The notes: a model not told the origin generated them from the sequence alone. Counted from the stretch's first letter, positions 41,500 to 54,915 are shown. The stretch is 64,000 bases of DNA from Paraburkholderia nodosa (GCF_001718195.1 NZ_MCNV01000006.1:124001-188000); one strand, 5' to 3'. Made by a program: numbers and translations.

Positions 41500-41724
41500 G
41501 CCCACAATGCCTTCAACGGTTTCAACACGGATGTGGCGCGGTGCCAGTGTGAGCGGACACAAAACACCAGCCGGTCGGCCCTATGCCGAAGCCCTCTCGA
41601 GGGGCATCCTTGTTGGAGCCGTGACCGGCGTCGAAGACGTTTCATGACCCGGCTCCTCCTTTGGTCTCCTCGCGCTAACCCCGTAGCGTGTGGTTTTTAG
41701 CGGGCTCCAGGCCCGCTTTTTTTT
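41500..41724 (+). ncRNA. Candidate small RNA with anti-Shine-Dalgarno-like C/U-rich loop
   Basis: A 740-base gap (41133-41876) without a gene contains an ordered set of structures ending in a very strong terminator. ATGCC (41583-41587)/GGCAT (41603-41607) encloses a CCCT/AGGG stem; GGAGCCG (41615-41621) pairs with CGGCTCC (41650-41656); this is followed by a single-stranded TCCTTTGGTCTCCTCG. AGCGGGC/GCCCGCT (41699-41717) plus TTTTTTTT ends the unit. No upstream gene on this strand needs such a distant terminator, since the pheC-like gene already has one. The 5' end is not determined and no clear promoter was found. Not 6S RNA by context. Confidence 0.5.
41699..41724 (+). terminator. Strong intrinsic terminator
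   Basis: Perfect 7-base stem AGCGGGC (41699-41705) / GCCCGCT (41711-41717) with a TCCAG loop and a run of eight T (41717-41724). Ends the candidate small RNA. Confidence 0.93.
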
Positions 41725-41876
41725 CGCCTGTACGTTTCGTTATTCAACAGGCATCGCTCTGCCCCCACTCCCTCCAGCGTCAAATGATCGTTCGGTTTCC
41801 CGACTATTTTTGCGCGTTCTGCAATGCCGCAGCGACGCCTTGAATCGTCCGCCGCGGCATTGCATCGAACCTCGTA

Positions 41877-43637
41877 TCAAGCCGTTTTCTGCTCGTTGAT
41901 CTTGAGTTCGTCGATCATGCGCGCGCGCATCACGAACTTCTGCACCTTGCCTGTCACGGTCATCGGCAGTTCGTCGACGAAGCGGATGTACTTCGGGATC
42001 TTGTAGTGGGCAATCTGCCCCTGGCAGAATGCCTGAATCTCCTCGGCCGTTGCCGCTTCGCCCGGGCGGAGCACGATCCACGCGCACACTTCCTCGCCGT
42101 ACTTCGCATCGGGCACGCCGAACACCTGCGCGGACTGCACCTTTGGGTGGCGGAACAGAAACTCTTCGATCTCTCGCGGATAGATGTTCTCGCCGCCGCG
42201 GATCAGCATGTCCTTGAGGCGACCGACGATGTTGCAGTAGCCTTCGGCATCGATCGTCGCGAGATCGCCCGTATGCATCCAGCCATCGACGATCGACTCG
42301 GCCGTCTTCTCCGCGTCGCCCCAGTAGCCCTGCATCACCGAATAGCCCTTCGTGCACAGCTCGCCCGTTTCGCCCACCGGCACGATATTGCCGAGCGCGT
42401 CGACGATCTTCACTTCGAGATGCGGCTGAATGCGGCCCACGGTGGTCGTGCGCTTGTCGAGCGGGTCGGTGGTCGAGCTCTGGAACGACACCGGGCTCGT
42501 TTCCGTCATGCCGTAGGCGATCGTGATTTCGGCGAGATGCATCCTGGAGACCACGCGCTTCATCGTCTCGATCGGGCACGGCGAGCCGGCCATGATGCCC
42601 GTGCGCAGCTTCGAAAGATCGAAGCGTGCGAACTCCGGATGATCGAGCTCCGCGATGAACATCGTGGGCACGCCGTGCAAGGCCGTGCAGCCCTCTTCCG
42701 AGACGGCTTCGAGCGTCGCGCGCGGATCGAACGCCTCCCCCGGGAACACCATGTTCGCGCCAACGGATACGCACGCGAGCACCGCGAGCACCATGCCAAA
42801 GCAGTGATAGAGCGGCACCGGAATGCAAAGCGAATCTTCTTCGGTGAGGCGCATCGCCTGGGCGATGAAACGTCCGTTGTTGAGCACGTTGCGGTGCGTG
42901 AGCGTCGCGCCCTTCGGATTACCGGTCGTGCCGCTCGTGAACTGGATGTTGATGGCCTCGTCGGGCGATAGCGTCGCGTTGATCGCGTCGAGCCACGCCG
43001 TGCCGTCGCGGGCAATGCGCTCGCGGCCCATCTCCACGAGTTCGCTGAAGCAGAGCATGCCGGCGGTGGCCGTGTCGCACATGCGCACGACCGCGCGCAG
43101 TTCGGGCAGGCGAGCGGCCTGCAACTGGCCGGGCGTGGCGCTCGCAAGCTCGGGCGCGAGCGTCTGCAGCATCTCCAGATACTTCGAGGTCTTGAAGCTC
43201 TCCGCCGAGACGATCGCCTTGCAGCCGACCTTGTTCAGCGCGTATTCGAGTTCGGCAAGACGATAGGCGGGATTGATGTTGACGAGCACCGCACCGATGC
43301 GCGCGGTCGCAAACTGGGTGAGCAGCCATTCGACGCGATTGGGCGACCAGATGCCGACGCGATCTCCCTTGACGATGCCTAGCTCGGCAAAACCGGCCGC
43401 GAGCACGTCCACTTCTGCGGCGAACTCGCGCCAGTTCCAGCGGATGCCCTGCTCGCGGAACACCACGGCAGGCCGCTCGGGGAAGCGGTTGGCGGTCTCC
43501 TGCAGGAACGTGCCGAGAGTCGCGTCGCTGAGCGGTACGTCGGACGTGCCTCGCACGTAGGAAAGCCCGTCTTTCGGCGCGATGAGCGGCTCAGGTACAC
43601 CGGGCGCGGCGCGCGCGCCTGCTGCGTCGATTGCCAT
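41877..43637 (-). CDS. Acyl-CoA synthetase (AMP-binding family)
   Basis: A 586-residue adenylate-forming enzyme that activates a fatty or short/medium-chain carboxylic acid to its CoA thioester. The P-loop-like A3 motif is [22 protein letters not shown]; further motifs are [13 protein letters not shown] (A5), [38 protein letters not shown] (A7-A8) and the catalytic lysine in [13 protein letters not shown] (A10). It is closest in feel to the ACSF2/FadD-like branch. Single gene with its own leader; substrate chain length cannot be told from sequence. Confidence 0.93.
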   Translation of the reverse strand: MAIDAAGARAAPGVPEPLIAPKDGLSYVRGTSDVPLSDATLGTFLQETANRFPERPAVVFREQGIRWNWREFAAEVDVLAAGFAELGIVKGDRVGIWSPNRVEWLLTQFATARIGAVLVNINPAYRLAELEYALNKVGCKAIVSAESFKTSKYLEMLQTLAPELASATPGQLQAARLPELRAVVRMCDTATAGMLCFSELVEMGRERIARDGTAWLDAINATLSPDEAINIQFTSGTTGNPKGATLTHRNVLNNGRFIAQAMRLTEEDSLCIPVPLYHCFGMVLAVLACVSVGANMVFPGEAFDPRATLEAVSEEGCTALHGVPTMFIAELDHPEFARFDLSKLRTGIMAGSPCPIETMKRVVSRMHLAEITIAYGMTETSPVSFQSSTTDPLDKRTTTVGRIQPHLEVKIVDALGNIVPVGETGELCTKGYSVMQGYWGDAEKTAESIVDGWMHTGDLATIDAEGYCNIVGRLKDMLIRGGENIYPREIEEFLFRHPKVQSAQVFGVPDAKYGEEVCAWIVLRPGEAATAEEIQAFCQGQIAHYKIPKYIRFVDELPMTVTGKVQKFVMRARMIDELKINEQKTA

Positions 43638-43895
43638 GATGGCTGTCTCCTGGGGAGCGTCACTCCCGCGTTTGAAATGAATTTGAAAACCATTGTGCCA
43701 CCGGCTTGACTGGGGGCGGCATCAAGTCTTACCCGCAGGGTCTGGGCCGGCTGCGAACGCATGATTTGGCATTACCTTTCCGTAAACGTCAAGTATGCCG
43801 GAGCGTTTTGGTCGACCTCCGTGGCTCACGGCATTTATGCCGCGTTTTTCATCGCGGTGCCATTGGGCCGTGCCCGCCCACGGGCGCGCACATGC

Positions 43896-43928
43896 AAAAA
43901 GGGCTCCCCAACCGGGGAGCCCTTTTTT
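43896..43928 (-). terminator. ATP synthase operon terminator
   Basis: GGGCTCCCC (43901-43909) and GGGGAGCCC (43914-43922), AACC loop, flanked by AAAAA (43896-43900) and TTTTTT (43923-43928), hence usable in both directions. It lies about 45 bases past the atpC stop. The remaining 43638-43895 holds no gene. Confidence 0.93.
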
Positions 43929-43970
43929 GCTTCGAACGCGGCCCCACGAGGGGGCGCGTACGAGAACCCA

Positions 43971-44396
43971 TTAGTGCTGGTTCATCTTGCGCAGGCGCTG
44001 GATCGCCGCGAGCTGCGCGACCGCGTAGGCCAGTTCAGCCTGGGCGGTGGCGTACTCGAGGTTCGAGCCGGCGTTCTGCAGCGTCTCTTCAGCGCGCTTG
44101 CGCGCTTCCGTAGCCTTCGCCTCGTCGAGATCCTTGCCGCGGATCGCGGTGTCGGCGAGCACCGTGACGGCGCCCGGCTGCACTTCGAGAATGCCGCCGG
44201 CGACGAACACGAACTCTTCACCGCCGTCTTCCGCCACGATGCGCACTGCGCCCGGACGAATACGCGTGATGAGCGGCGTGTGCCCCGGCAGAATGCCCAG
44301 CTCGCCCGCCTCGCCCGGAAGCGCGACGAACTTCGCCTGGCCGTCGAAGATGCTCTCTTCGGCGCTGACGACGTCTACCTTGATGGTTGCTGCCAT
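43971..44396 (-). CDS. atpC: ATP synthase F1 subunit epsilon
   Basis: A 141-residue central-stalk subunit, last gene of the atp operon. The N-terminal beta-sandwich starts [46 protein letters not shown], and the C-terminal helical hairpin (about residues 90-140) is the regulatory arm that can inhibit ATP hydrolysis. The length matches proteobacterial AtpC. It begins 79 bases after atpD stops and is followed by a strong terminator. Confidence 0.97.
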   Translation of the reverse strand: MAATIKVDVVSAEESIFDGQAKFVALPGEAGELGILPGHTPLITRIRPGAVRIVAEDGGEEFVFVAGGILEVQPGAVTVLADTAIRGKDLDEAKATEARKRAEETLQNAGSNLEYATAQAELAYAVAQLAAIQRLRKMNQH

Positions 44397-44475
44397 ATGT
44401 GTCGACTCCTTGGGGATTAATTGGCTGCTGTGGCGGATAAGTCGCGCGACTTATCCGCACTTCGGCAACTAACCC

Positions 44476-45897
<1,422 letters not shown>

Positions 45898-45957
45898 TCA
45901 CTCGCTCACCGGCATACACCGGCGCGGTTTCGCAATCGGTTCGCGCTCGTCGCTTGA

Positions 45958-46839
45958 TCAAACGGCTGCTGCGCCGCCGACGATTTCCGAAAGTTCCTTC
46001 GTAATCGCGGCCTGGCGGCTCTTGTTGTACGAGAGCTGCAGTTCGTTGATGACCGTCTTCGCGTTGTCCGACGCCGCCTTCATCGCCACCATACGGGCCG
46101 ACTGCTCCGAAGCCATGTTTTCCGCCACGGCCTGATAGACCAGAGCTTCGACATAGCGCACCAGCAGTTCGTCCACGACGGTTTGCGCGTCCGGCTCGTA
46201 GATGTAGTCCCACGCCGACTTCGGCGTCGTGCCGTCGTCATCCGCTTCCAGACGCTCGGCCGACAGCGGCAGCAGTTGCTCGATTACAGGCTCCTGCTTC
46301 ATCGTGTTGACGAAGCGCGTGTACGCGAGGTACACGGCGGAAAGCTTGCCTTCCGAGTACTGGTCGAGCTGCACCTTGATCGCGCCGATCAGCTTTTCGA
46401 GGTGCGGCGTGTCGCCGAGTTGCACAACGTTCGAGACGACCTTCGCGCGCAGACGATTCAGGAAACCGAGGCCCTTGCTGCCGATCGCAGTTGCTTCGAT
46501 CGTCGTGCCGGATGCTTCCAGCTCCTTGAACTTCTGCAGCGTCGCGCGCAGCACGTTGGTGTTCATCCCGCCGCACAGACCCTTGTCGGTCGTGACGAGA
46601 ATCACGCCTGCGACCTTCGCACCGGTGTTTTCCACCATGAACGGGTGGCGGTACTCGGGGTTCGCACGGCTCATGTGCGCAGCGATGTCGCGGACCTTGT
46701 CGGCATACGGGCGGGCGGCGCGCATGCGCTCCTGGGCACGGCGCATTTTCGACGCCGCGACCATTTCCATCGCCTTGGTGATCTTGCGCGTGTTTTGCAC
46801 GCTCTTGATCTTGCCGCGAATTTCCTTCATTCCAGCCAT
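45958..46839 (-). CDS. atpG: ATP synthase F1 subunit gamma
   Basis: A 293-residue rotor shaft. The long N- and C-terminal helices that form the coiled coil in the F1 cavity are seen at [36 protein letters not shown] and at the C-terminus [40 protein letters not shown]. The Rossmann-like middle includes [17 protein letters not shown]. Encoded 89 bases after atpA. Confidence 0.98.
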   Translation of the reverse strand: MAGMKEIRGKIKSVQNTRKITKAMEMVAASKMRRAQERMRAARPYADKVRDIAAHMSRANPEYRHPFMVENTGAKVAGVILVTTDKGLCGGMNTNVLRATLQKFKELEASGTTIEATAIGSKGLGFLNRLRAKVVSNVVQLGDTPHLEKLIGAIKVQLDQYSEGKLSAVYLAYTRFVNTMKQEPVIEQLLPLSAERLEADDDGTTPKSAWDYIYEPDAQTVVDELLVRYVEALVYQAVAENMASEQSARMVAMKAASDNAKTVINELQLSYNKSRQAAITKELSEIVGGAAAV

Positions 46840-46928
46840 TGCTTTGCTCCTTTGTCGACCCGGGTCAGCGCTTCATTCAGCGCTTACCCGGGTCCCAGTC
46901 CGTTTATCGTGTTTGATTCCCGGACGGA

Positions 46929-48470
46929 TCAATATGCGCCGGACTTCTTGAAGTCCTTGAGAGCCGCGTGGAGCGCGTTCTCGTCGTCCTTCGACAGGTC
47001 CTTCTTGTCCTCGATGCGCGCGACGAGGTCAGCGTGCTTCGACTTCAGGTATTCGCGCAGGCCCTTTTCGAACGGCAGGACGTCCTTGACGTCGATATCG
47101 TCGAGGTAGCCGTTGTTCGCCGAGAACAGCGCAACAGCCAGTTCCCACACTTGCAGCGGCTGATACTGCGGCTGCTTGAGCAGTTCCGTCACGCGGCGGC
47201 CGCGCTCGAGCTGCTTGCGGGTCGCTTCGTCGAGGTCCGATGCGAACTGGGCGAATGCAGCCAGTTCACGGTACTGCGCGAGGTCGGTACGGATACCGCC
47301 CGACAGCTTCTTCACGACCTTCGTTTGAGCCGCACCACCCACACGCGACACCGACACGCCGGCGTTGATTGCCGGGCGGATGCCTGCGTTGAAGAGGTCG
47401 GTTTCCAGGAAGATCTGGCCGTCGGTAATCGAGATCACGTTCGTCGGAACGAATGCGGTCACGTCGCCGGCTTGCGTTTCGATGATCGGCAGTGCGGTGA
47501 GCGAACCCGTCTTGCCCTTCACTTCGCCGTTCGTGAACTTCTCGACGTAGTCGGCCGACACGCGCGCGGCGCGCTCGAGCAGACGCGAGTGGAGATAGAA
47601 CACGTCGCCGGGGTAGGCTTCACGGCCCGGCGGGCGGCGCAGCAGCAGCGAGATCTGACGGTATGCCCAGGCTTGCTTGGTCAAGTCGTCATAGATGATC
47701 AGGGCGTCTTGACCGCGGTCGCGGAAGTATTCGCCCATCGTGCAGCCGGCATACGGTGCGAGGTACTGCAGCGCGGCCGATTCCGAAGCCGAAGCGGCAA
47801 CGACGATCGTGTATTCGATCGCGCCCGTTTCTTCGAGCTTGCGCAGCACGTTCTGGATCGACGAAGCCTTCTGACCGATGGCGACGTAAATACAGATGAG
47901 GTCCTTGCCCTTCTGGTTGATGATCGTGTCGACGGCCACCGCGGTCTTGCCGCACTGACGGTCGCCGATGATCAGCTCACGCTGGCCACGGCCGATCGGC
48001 ACCATCGAGTCGATCGACTTCAGACCCGTTTGCACCGGCTGCGACACGCCTTCACGCCAGATCACGCCCGGAGCGATCTTTTCGATCGCGTCGGTCATCT
48101 TGGCGTTGACCGGGCCCTTGCCGTCGATCGGGTTGCCGAGCGGGTCGACCACGCGGCCGATCAGTTCGGGGCCAACCGGCACTTCGAGAATGCGGCCCGT
48201 CGTCTTGACGATGTCGCCTTCCGAGATGTGCTCGTACTCACCCAGAATCACGGCGCCGACCGAGTCGCGCTCGAGGTTCAGCGCGAGGCCGAAGGTATTG
48301 CCCGGGAATTCGAGCATTTCGCCCTGCATCACGTCCGACAGGCCGTGGATACGCACGATACCGTCGGTCACGGAGATCACGGTGCCCTGATTGCGAACGT
48401 CTGCGCTCGCTTCAAGGCCCTGGATCCGGCTCTTGATCAGCTCGCTGATCTCAGAGGGATTGAGTTGCAT
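46929..48470 (-). CDS. atpA: ATP synthase F1 subunit alpha
   Basis: A 513-residue non-catalytic nucleotide-binding subunit of F1. Walker A is [13 protein letters not shown], with Cys instead of the more common Thr, a form I recall in Burkholderia Atp[64 protein letters not shown] and the [19 protein letters not shown] arginine-finger region are intact. The N-terminal membrane-stalk helix starts [16 protein letters not shown]. Confidence 0.99.
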   Translation of the reverse strand: MQLNPSEISELIKSRIQGLEASADVRNQGTVISVTDGIVRIHGLSDVMQGEMLEFPGNTFGLALNLERDSVGAVILGEYEHISEGDIVKTTGRILEVPVGPELIGRVVDPLGNPIDGKGPVNAKMTDAIEKIAPGVIWREGVSQPVQTGLKSIDSMVPIGRGQRELIIGDRQCGKTAVAVDTIINQKGKDLICIYVAIGQKASSIQNVLRKLEETGAIEYTIVVAASASESAALQYLAPYAGCTMGEYFRDRGQDALIIYDDLTKQAWAYRQISLLLRRPPGREAYPGDVFYLHSRLLERAARVSADYVEKFTNGEVKGKTGSLTALPIIETQAGDVTAFVPTNVISITDGQIFLETDLFNAGIRPAINAGVSVSRVGGAAQTKVVKKLSGGIRTDLAQYRELAAFAQFASDLDEATRKQLERGRRVTELLKQPQYQPLQVWELAVALFSANNGYLDDIDVKDVLPFEKGLREYLKSKHADLVARIEDKKDLSKDDENALHAALKDFKKSGAY

Positions 48471-48537
48471 TATTCGCTCCTGATGTTCAATTCTGTTGCG
48501 TGCCAGCCGCCGCGCCCGATTACTGGAATCGAGGCGC

Positions 48538-49077
48538 TCAGGCGGTCAACGCCGCCTGCATGCTGGCGAGCCGCGCGCGGACCGAGGTATCGAGCACTTC
48601 GTCGCCGACCGTGACGCGCACGCCGCCGATGAGCGAGTTGTCGATCTCGACGGTCGGCTTCAGCTTGCATTTGAACTTGCGTTCGAGGCTGGCGACGAGG
48701 TCGTTCAACTGGGCGCCTTCGAGCGGGAACGCGCTGACGATCACTGCGTCAGCAGCACCTGCCTTGGCGTTCTTGAGCGCTTCGAACTGCGTCTGGATTT
48801 CCGGCAGCAGTGCCAGGCGATGATTCTCGATCAGCATCTGCACGAGGTTCTTCACCTCGGCCGATTCCTTGACCGGCGACTTCACCGCCGCGAGCAGCAG
48901 CTCGGCGACCTGGGCATGGCTCACCTTCGGGCTCGTCGCGACCGACTGCACCTCGGGCAAGGCCGCAACCTGTGCCAGCTCCGAAACGAGCGTGGACCAG
49001 GCGGCGGTGTCACCAGCTTCGGCCACGCCAAACAATGCTTCTGCGTACGGGCGGGCGATGGTTGCAAGTTCGGCCAT
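48538..49077 (-). CDS. atpH: ATP synthase F1 subunit delta
   Basis: A 179-residue peripheral-stalk subunit linking the b dimer to the top of F1. It begins [20 protein letters not shown] and has the conserved C-terminal [24 protein letters not shown] that contacts subunit b. Its start lies two bases after the atpF stop, implying translational coupling. Confidence 0.97.
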   Translation of the reverse strand: MAELATIARPYAEALFGVAEAGDTAAWSTLVSELAQVAALPEVQSVATSPKVSHAQVAELLLAAVKSPVKESAEVKNLVQMLIENHRLALLPEIQTQFEALKNAKAGAADAVIVSAFPLEGAQLNDLVASLERKFKCKLKPTVEIDNSLIGGVRVTVGDEVLDTSVRARLASMQAALTA

Positions 49078-49079
49078 GA

Positions 49080-49550
49080 TCAGAGCTCGGCTTTCAGTTG
49101 ATTCAGCAGTTCGGCGTGGGCCGACTGATCGACTTCGCGCTTCAGGATCTGCTCGGCGCCTTGCACGGCGAGGGCGGCGACTTCGGCGCGCAGGGCTTCG
49201 CGTGCCTTGACCACCTGCTGGTCGGCGTCGGCCTTCGCCTGAGCGATGATGCGCGCCGCTTCGGCGTGTGCCTGGGCCTTGATTTCTTCTGCGACCGCCA
49301 GTGCGCGCTTTTCAGCGTCGGCGATACGGCTTTGACCCTCGTTACGGGCCGTAGCGAGCTCTTCGCCGACGCGCTTGTGCGCCGCTTCGAGTTCCGCCTT
49401 GCCCTTTTCCGCAGCGGCGAGGCCGTCTGCGATCTTCTTCGAGCGCTCGTCGAGGGCGTTGATCAACGGCGGCCACACGAACTTCATCGTGAACCACGCG
49501 AGGATCAGGAACACGACCATTTGCGCAAACAGGGTTGCGTTGAGATTCAC
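49080..49550 (-). CDS. atpF: ATP synthase Fo subunit b
   Basis: A 156-residue peripheral-stalk subunit. One N-terminal membrane helix ([29 protein letters not shown]) is followed by a long, highly charged Ala/Glu/Lys-rich helix that dimerises as a right-handed coiled coil and contacts AtpH. Length equals that of E. coli AtpF. Closely coupled to atpH. Confidence 0.97.
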   Translation of the reverse strand: MNLNATLFAQMVVFLILAWFTMKFVWPPLINALDERSKKIADGLAAAEKGKAELEAAHKRVGEELATARNEGQSRIADAEKRALAVAEEIKAQAHAEAARIIAQAKADADQQVVKAREALRAEVAALAVQGAEQILKREVDQSAHAELLNQLKAEL

Positions 49551-49690
49551 GGTGTTTCCTTAATCGTTGCTATTCCGGGGAATTGAAACGGCAAGGCGCT
49601 CATCGGTTGTGAAACTCGATCAGCGCCTCGTCTCCCGTTCCGCCATGCGCCCACTACCCGTTATAGGTCAGGCGCAACCTTCCAGGGAAC

Positions 49691-49969
<279 letters not shown>

Positions 49970-50026
49970 TTATTGAGATTTTCTGGAACTGGGGATTTAA
50001 AACTGCAAATCTGGTTTGACGAGCAC

Positions 50027-51004
<978 letters not shown>

Positions 51005-51049
51005 TCATCGCTTCGACGCCCTGACTTGAGGCGGCGCGATGTTGGCGGG

Positions 51050-51643
51050 TCAGCGCCACGCGAGCGCGATCCAGTATGTCTTTAGTGCGATCAGGTACGT
51101 GACGAGCAGCGGAATCCACAGCACGTCGTGATACCAGAACGCGATGGCGACGAACATCGCAATCGTCGCCCCCATCTTGAAGGCTTCACCGAGCATCCAG
51201 TTAAATACGGTGCCCGCCCTGCTCAACTGCTTCAGGCGCGCCGCGAACAGCGCACCGGGTAACCAGCAGATCGCTCCGCCCAGGAAGGCCGACAACGCAG
51301 CACTGCCCGGCGGCTTATAAAACAGCCACCACGCCAACGTTGCAACCAGGGACAAAACCACTTGCGCCGCGACGACACGAAACGGCGTGACGCGCGATGG
51401 GCGACTCACCTGTGCGCCGAAAATTTGCTCGGCTTCGGCCCGGGTGAGCGGAACGATGTCGTTGTTATCTTGCTGGCTGGCGTCCAGTTCATCCCAGCGC
51501 GCGTTGTGATCCGCTTTGGATACAACGCGTCCGGAAGTTCTTGCCGCTGCATCCTGCCCCCGGCTGGATGCTCCGGCTGCGCCCGGCGGTACATCGGGCC
51601 CTTCATGCGCCTGCGGCGCTTCGTCTGGCCTCTGACCCACCAT
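51050..51643 (-). CDS. atpI: ATP synthase subunit I
   Basis: A 197-residue membrane protein, the first gene of the atp operon, thought to help c-ring assembly. The N-terminal third (about residues 1-75) is hydrophilic and Ala/Gly/Asp-rich, longer than in E. coli AtpI. Four hydrophobic segments follow, starting at RVVAAQVVLSLVATLAWWLFY, AALSAFLGGAICWLPGALFAARL, GEAFKMGATIAMFVAIAFWY and LWIPLLVTYLIALKTYWIALAW. A strong promoter lies about 80 bases upstream. The distance to atpB (171 bases) is large for an operon gap but no terminator is seen. Confidence 0.92.
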   Translation of the reverse strand: MVGQRPDEAPQAHEGPDVPPGAAGASSRGQDAAARTSGRVVSKADHNARWDELDASQQDNNDIVPLTRAEAEQIFGAQVSRPSRVTPFRVVAAQVVLSLVATLAWWLFYKPPGSAALSAFLGGAICWLPGALFAARLKQLSRAGTVFNWMLGEAFKMGATIAMFVAIAFWYHDVLWIPLLVTYLIALKTYWIALAWR

Positions 51644-51722
51644 CGCTTTATTCCGGAAATTCGCCTTGCACGCGTTTTATTACAGCGTACTTACGGCATC
51701 GCCAACCAAATAAATCCGGGCG

Positions 51723-51751
51723 ATTGTAAGCGATAGTTGCAGGCAATTCAA
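51723..51751 (-). promoter_or_regulatory. Sigma-70 promoter of the atp operon
   Basis: On the minus strand TTGAAT (51751-51746), a 17-base spacer and TACAAT (51728-51723). Excellent spacing and near-consensus boxes, about 80 bases before atpI. The rest of the 51644-51940 gap shows no gene. Confidence 0.82.
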
Positions 51752-51940
51752 GACTTTAGGCCCTTCAATAACACCCGTGAAATGCGACTTCATGATGCGG
51801 AAAACTCCGCGCCGCGAGGGTGTGACCGGTAACTGTAAGGGATGCAGCAGGCAAAGCGCAATCATCAGGATGACCAGGTAATTTCGAGCCCATCTGGCGC
51901 GCAATCCGGGCTATGCGCCAGGATGTGGGACGGGGTGCCG

Positions 51941-53089
51941 TCAGAACAGATGCAGCAGCAGCGCGCCGCCCAAAAAGGCCGCGATCCAGAACGGCACAGC
52001 GACCAGGTGAAACAGCAACCACACGCCGCGCTGGCCGGACAGACGCACGGCGATGAGGTTCGCCAGCGAGCCGATGGCCACCCCGAAGCCCCCCACGCTC
52101 ACGCCGAACGCGAGCGCGCGCCAGTCGTGCGTGAAACCCGCGAGCACAATGGCGGCCGGAACATTGCTAATCACTTGCGACAGCACCGCCCCTGCGGCAA
52201 AAGCGCGCATCGGCGTTTGCAGCGACAGTGACGTCAGCGCGTGATGGATGGCGGGCAGCGCGGCCACGCTGCGCAGGACGATGAACATCAGCACGAAGAT
52301 CAGCAGCAGCAGCCAGTCGATCTTGAGCACGATGCGAATTCGCCAGATCACAAAGCCCGCGGCGACGGCGGCAAGTGCAACGCCTGCGTGGTGCGCATCG
52401 GCGAGCAGCACGAACGCGACGAAGAGCACAGCCGCCACGCTCGCAAGCGCCCGGTCGACGCGCTGCGGCGCGGCGTCTTTCGAGAGATCGAGCGGTACGG
52501 TCTTGAAAAGAAACGCTGTGAGCAGGATGAGCATCGCCATGAGCAACGCGCAAAGCGGTGCGAGCCCCACGACGAAGCGTCCGAACGATACCCCGCTCAC
52601 CTGCCAGAGAAACAGGTTCTGCGGGTTGCCGAGCGGCGTGAGCACCGACCCCGCGTTCACGGCAAGCGCGATGACGATCACGAGGCGCTTGAGCGGCAGC
52701 GGCGTGAGCTTGTGCAGCGACAGCACGAGCGGCACCACGACGAAAAGCGCCACATCGTTGGTCACGATCATCGCCAGCACCGCGGCCAGCGCGACGAGCA
52801 GCAACGCGAGCCCGCGCTCCGAGTGAATGTAGTGGACGAGCTTGTGCGCGAGCCAGGTCAGCAGTCCTGAATATTCGATACCCTTCGTCAGAATGAGCAG
52901 ACCCGCGAGGGTCATCACCGTTTGCCAGTCGACAAGTGCGGGCAGCGAGGCGATGGGACGAGGTGCGTAAATCTGCAACGCCACGAACGCCACGATGAGG
53001 ATCGCGAGCACCGGCTCCGAAACGGCGAATGCGCCGATGCGGCGCAACAGGCTCAAGGGCTCAGGCGCCCCCTGCTCCGATTCGCGCAC
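51941..53089 (-). CDS. Anion permease of the citrate transporter/ArsB-like (ion transporter) superfamily
   Basis: About 382 residues with roughly ten membrane helices. The conserved ion-transporter motifs are visible: a first AVLAMIVTNDVALFVVVPL segment with the TND signature, ALAVNAGSVLTPLGNPQNLFLW with the NPQN motif, and a second-half LSQVISNVPAAIVLAG with SNVPA. These are hallmarks of transporters for arsenite, citrate, dicarboxylates or Na+/H+. The start is uncertain: GTG 53089 is used, while an ATG at 53191 overlapping the end of parB is an alternative; neither has a clear ribosome-binding site. It lies directly downstream of parB on the same strand, so it may share the parAB transcript. 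Substrate unknown. Confidence 0.83.
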   Translation of the reverse strand: MRESEQGAPEPLSLLRRIGAFAVSEPVLAILIVAFVALQIYAPRPIASLPALVDWQTVMTLAGLLILTKGIEYSGLLTWLAHKLVHYIHSERGLALLLVALAAVLAMIVTNDVALFVVVPLVLSLHKLTPLPLKRLVIVIALAVNAGSVLTPLGNPQNLFLWQVSGVSFGRFVVGLAPLCALLMAMLILLTAFLFKTVPLDLSKDAAPQRVDRALASVAAVLFVAFVLLADAHHAGVALAAVAAGFVIWRIRIVLKIDWLLLLIFVLMFIVLRSVAALPAIHHALTSLSLQTPMRAFAAGAVLSQVISNVPAAIVLAGFTHDWRALAFGVSVGGFGVAIGSLANLIAVRLSGQRGVWLLFHLVAVPFWIAAFLGGALLLHLF

Positions 53090-53141
53090 CGGATTTATGC
53101 GCCGGCGCGCGCGTTTGCCGTGGCGACGTGCATCGCGCCCA

Positions 53142-54029
53142 TCACGCGGCCGTTTCGCCGCGCAGGCGCAGCAGGATGCCGTCGAGCGCATCGAGGTCGC
53201 CGAAGTCGACCGTGAGCTGCCCTCGTCCGCGTCGGCCGAGCTTGATCTTCACCGATGCGGCGAGCAGGTCCGACAATTCCTCTTCGAGGCGGCGCGTGTC
53301 GCGCCCGCCATCGTGCGCGGCCTTCGCCTTGACTGCCGGTGCGGCCTTCGTGGTGGCCGAAACGAGCTTCTCCGTTTCACGCACCGACATCCGCTTGTTG
53401 ACCACCTGGTTCGCCAGCGTGATCTGCGTGGCCGCGTCCACGGCGAGCAGCGCACGGGCGTGGCCCATGTCGAGGTCGCCGGCCAGCAGCATGGTCTGCA
53501 CGGGCGCCGCGAGATTGAGCAAACGCAGCAGGTTCGACACCGCGCTGCGCGAGCGTCCCACCGACTCGGCCGCCTGCTCGTGCGTGAAGCTGAACTCGTC
53601 GAGCAGGCGCTGGATGCCCTGCGCCTCTTCCAGCGGATTCAGGTCCTCGCGCTGGATGTTCTCGATCAGTGCCATGGCGGCGGCGGCCTGGTCGGGCACA
53701 TCCTTCACGAGCACCGGCACTTCGGTGAGGCCAGCGATGTGCGCAGCACGGAAGCGTCGCTCGCCCGCGATGATTTCATAGCGCCCCGTCGCAACCGGGC
53801 GCACGAGAATCGGCTGCATCAGACCCTGCGCGCGAATGCTCGCGGCCAGCTCCTGGAGCGCGCCCTCGTCCATGCGCGTGCGCGGCTGATACTTGCCGGC
53901 CTGCATCTGCGTGAGCGGCAGCGTGTTAGGCGCGCCGTCGATCTTCACCGCCTCGGTGATGTCCGCGCTGCCGCCGAGCAATGCTTCCAGCCCCCGGCCC
54001 AGCCCCTTCTTCCGTGCTACTGCATTCAT
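53142..54029 (-). CDS. parB: Chromosome-partitioning protein ParB (CTPase, parS-binding)
   Basis: A 295-residue protein that loads at parS and spreads as a sliding clamp. The N-terminus MNAVARKKGLGRGLEALLGG contains the ParA-stimulating basic region. The CTP-binding region includes KYQPRTRMDEGALQELAASI and EIIAGERRFRAAHIAGL (the GERRFRA box). A helix-turn-helix around DEFSFTHEQAAESVGRSRSAVSNLLRLL recognises parS, and the C-terminal dimerisation domain ends RGQLTVDFGDLDALDGILLRLRGE. parA ends 18 bases upstream. Two exact parS sites lie nearby in mnmG and beside the Liv operon. Confidence 0.97.
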   Translation of the reverse strand: MNAVARKKGLGRGLEALLGGSADITEAVKIDGAPNTLPLTQMQAGKYQPRTRMDEGALQELAASIRAQGLMQPILVRPVATGRYEIIAGERRFRAAHIAGLTEVPVLVKDVPDQAAAAMALIENIQREDLNPLEEAQGIQRLLDEFSFTHEQAAESVGRSRSAVSNLLRLLNLAAPVQTMLLAGDLDMGHARALLAVDAATQITLANQVVNKRMSVRETEKLVSATTKAAPAVKAKAAHDGGRDTRRLEEELSDLLAASVKIKLGRRGRGQLTVDFGDLDALDGILLRLRGETAA

Positions 54030-54047
54030 CGTGCTTCCCCAGTCTCG

Positions 54048-54818
54048 TCAGAGTGCGCGCACGCGCTCGATCATTTCCGCGCCGAACTGCACATAGGCCT
54101 GTGCGCCGCGCGAGGCGCGATCGAACACCACACCCGGCAAGCCGTAGCTCGGAGCTTCAGCGAGGCGGACGTTGCGCGGGATCACGGCGTCGAAGACCTT
54201 GTCGCCGAAGTGCTCTTTCAACTGCTCGGAAACCTGCTGCTGCAACGTAATGCGCGGATCGAACATCACGCGCAGAAGGCCGATCACCTTCAGGTCGCGA
54301 TTCATGTTCGCGTGGACCTGCTTGATCGTATTGATGAGATCCGAAAGACCTTCGAGCGCGAAGTATTCGCACTGCATCGGGATCACCACGCCATGGGCGG
54401 CGCACAGGCCGTTGAGCGTGAGCAGCGAAAGCGCCGGCGGGCAATCGATGAGGACGAAGTCGTAATCGGCGTCGACTTCGGCGAGCGCGGCCTTCAGGCG
54501 CCGCTCGCGCTGCTCGACCGTCACGAGTTCCACCTCGGCGCCGGCCAGCTCGCGGTTGGCCGGCAGGACGTCGTAACCGACCTGTTCCGGTCGCGTGCGC
54601 GCAGCGTTCACCGTGACACCGTCGACGAGCACCTCGTAGACCGTGTTCTCGCACGCGGCCTTGTCGATGCCGCTGCCCATCGTGGCGTTGCCCTGCGGGT
54701 CGAGGTCGATGAGAAGGACACGTTGTCCCTGCGATGCGAGGCTCGCGGCGAGATTGACCGTTGTCGTCGTCTTGCCGACGCCGCCCTTCTGGTTCGCAAC
54801 GCAGAAGATTTTTGCCAT
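54048..54818 (-). CDS. parA: Chromosome-partitioning ATPase ParA (Soj)
   Basis: A 256-residue Walker-type ATPase that binds the nucleoid and moves ParB-parS complexes. The deviant Walker A motif is NQKGGVGKTTTTVNLAASLA near the N-terminus, followed by VLLIDLDPQGNATMGSGI and DFVLIDCPPALSLLTLNGL. It lacks the long N-terminal extension of plasmid ParA regulators, as is typical of chromosomal Soj. It forms parA-parB with an 18-base gap. Confidence 0.98.
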   Translation of the reverse strand: MAKIFCVANQKGGVGKTTTTVNLAASLASQGQRVLLIDLDPQGNATMGSGIDKAACENTVYEVLVDGVTVNAARTRPEQVGYDVLPANRELAGAEVELVTVEQRERRLKAALAEVDADYDFVLIDCPPALSLLTLNGLCAAHGVVIPMQCEYFALEGLSDLINTIKQVHANMNRDLKVIGLLRVMFDPRITLQQQVSEQLKEHFGDKVFDAVIPRNVRLAEAPSYGLPGVVFDRASRGAQAYVQFGAEMIERVRAL

Positions 54819-54915
54819 CTTTCGTGTGTCCCTTTTACTGCCTTAAGTAGTTTGCTTACGTTATGACGCAACTGCTTCGCGCACCTTTCGGCCGATTGGC
54901 CATCGCCGGATCGGC

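Noticed and set aside
41500..41724. 6S RNA (ssrS)
   Set aside because: In Burkholderia 6S RNA is expected beside zapA, not here, and the long central bubble typical of 6S could not be drawn convincingly.
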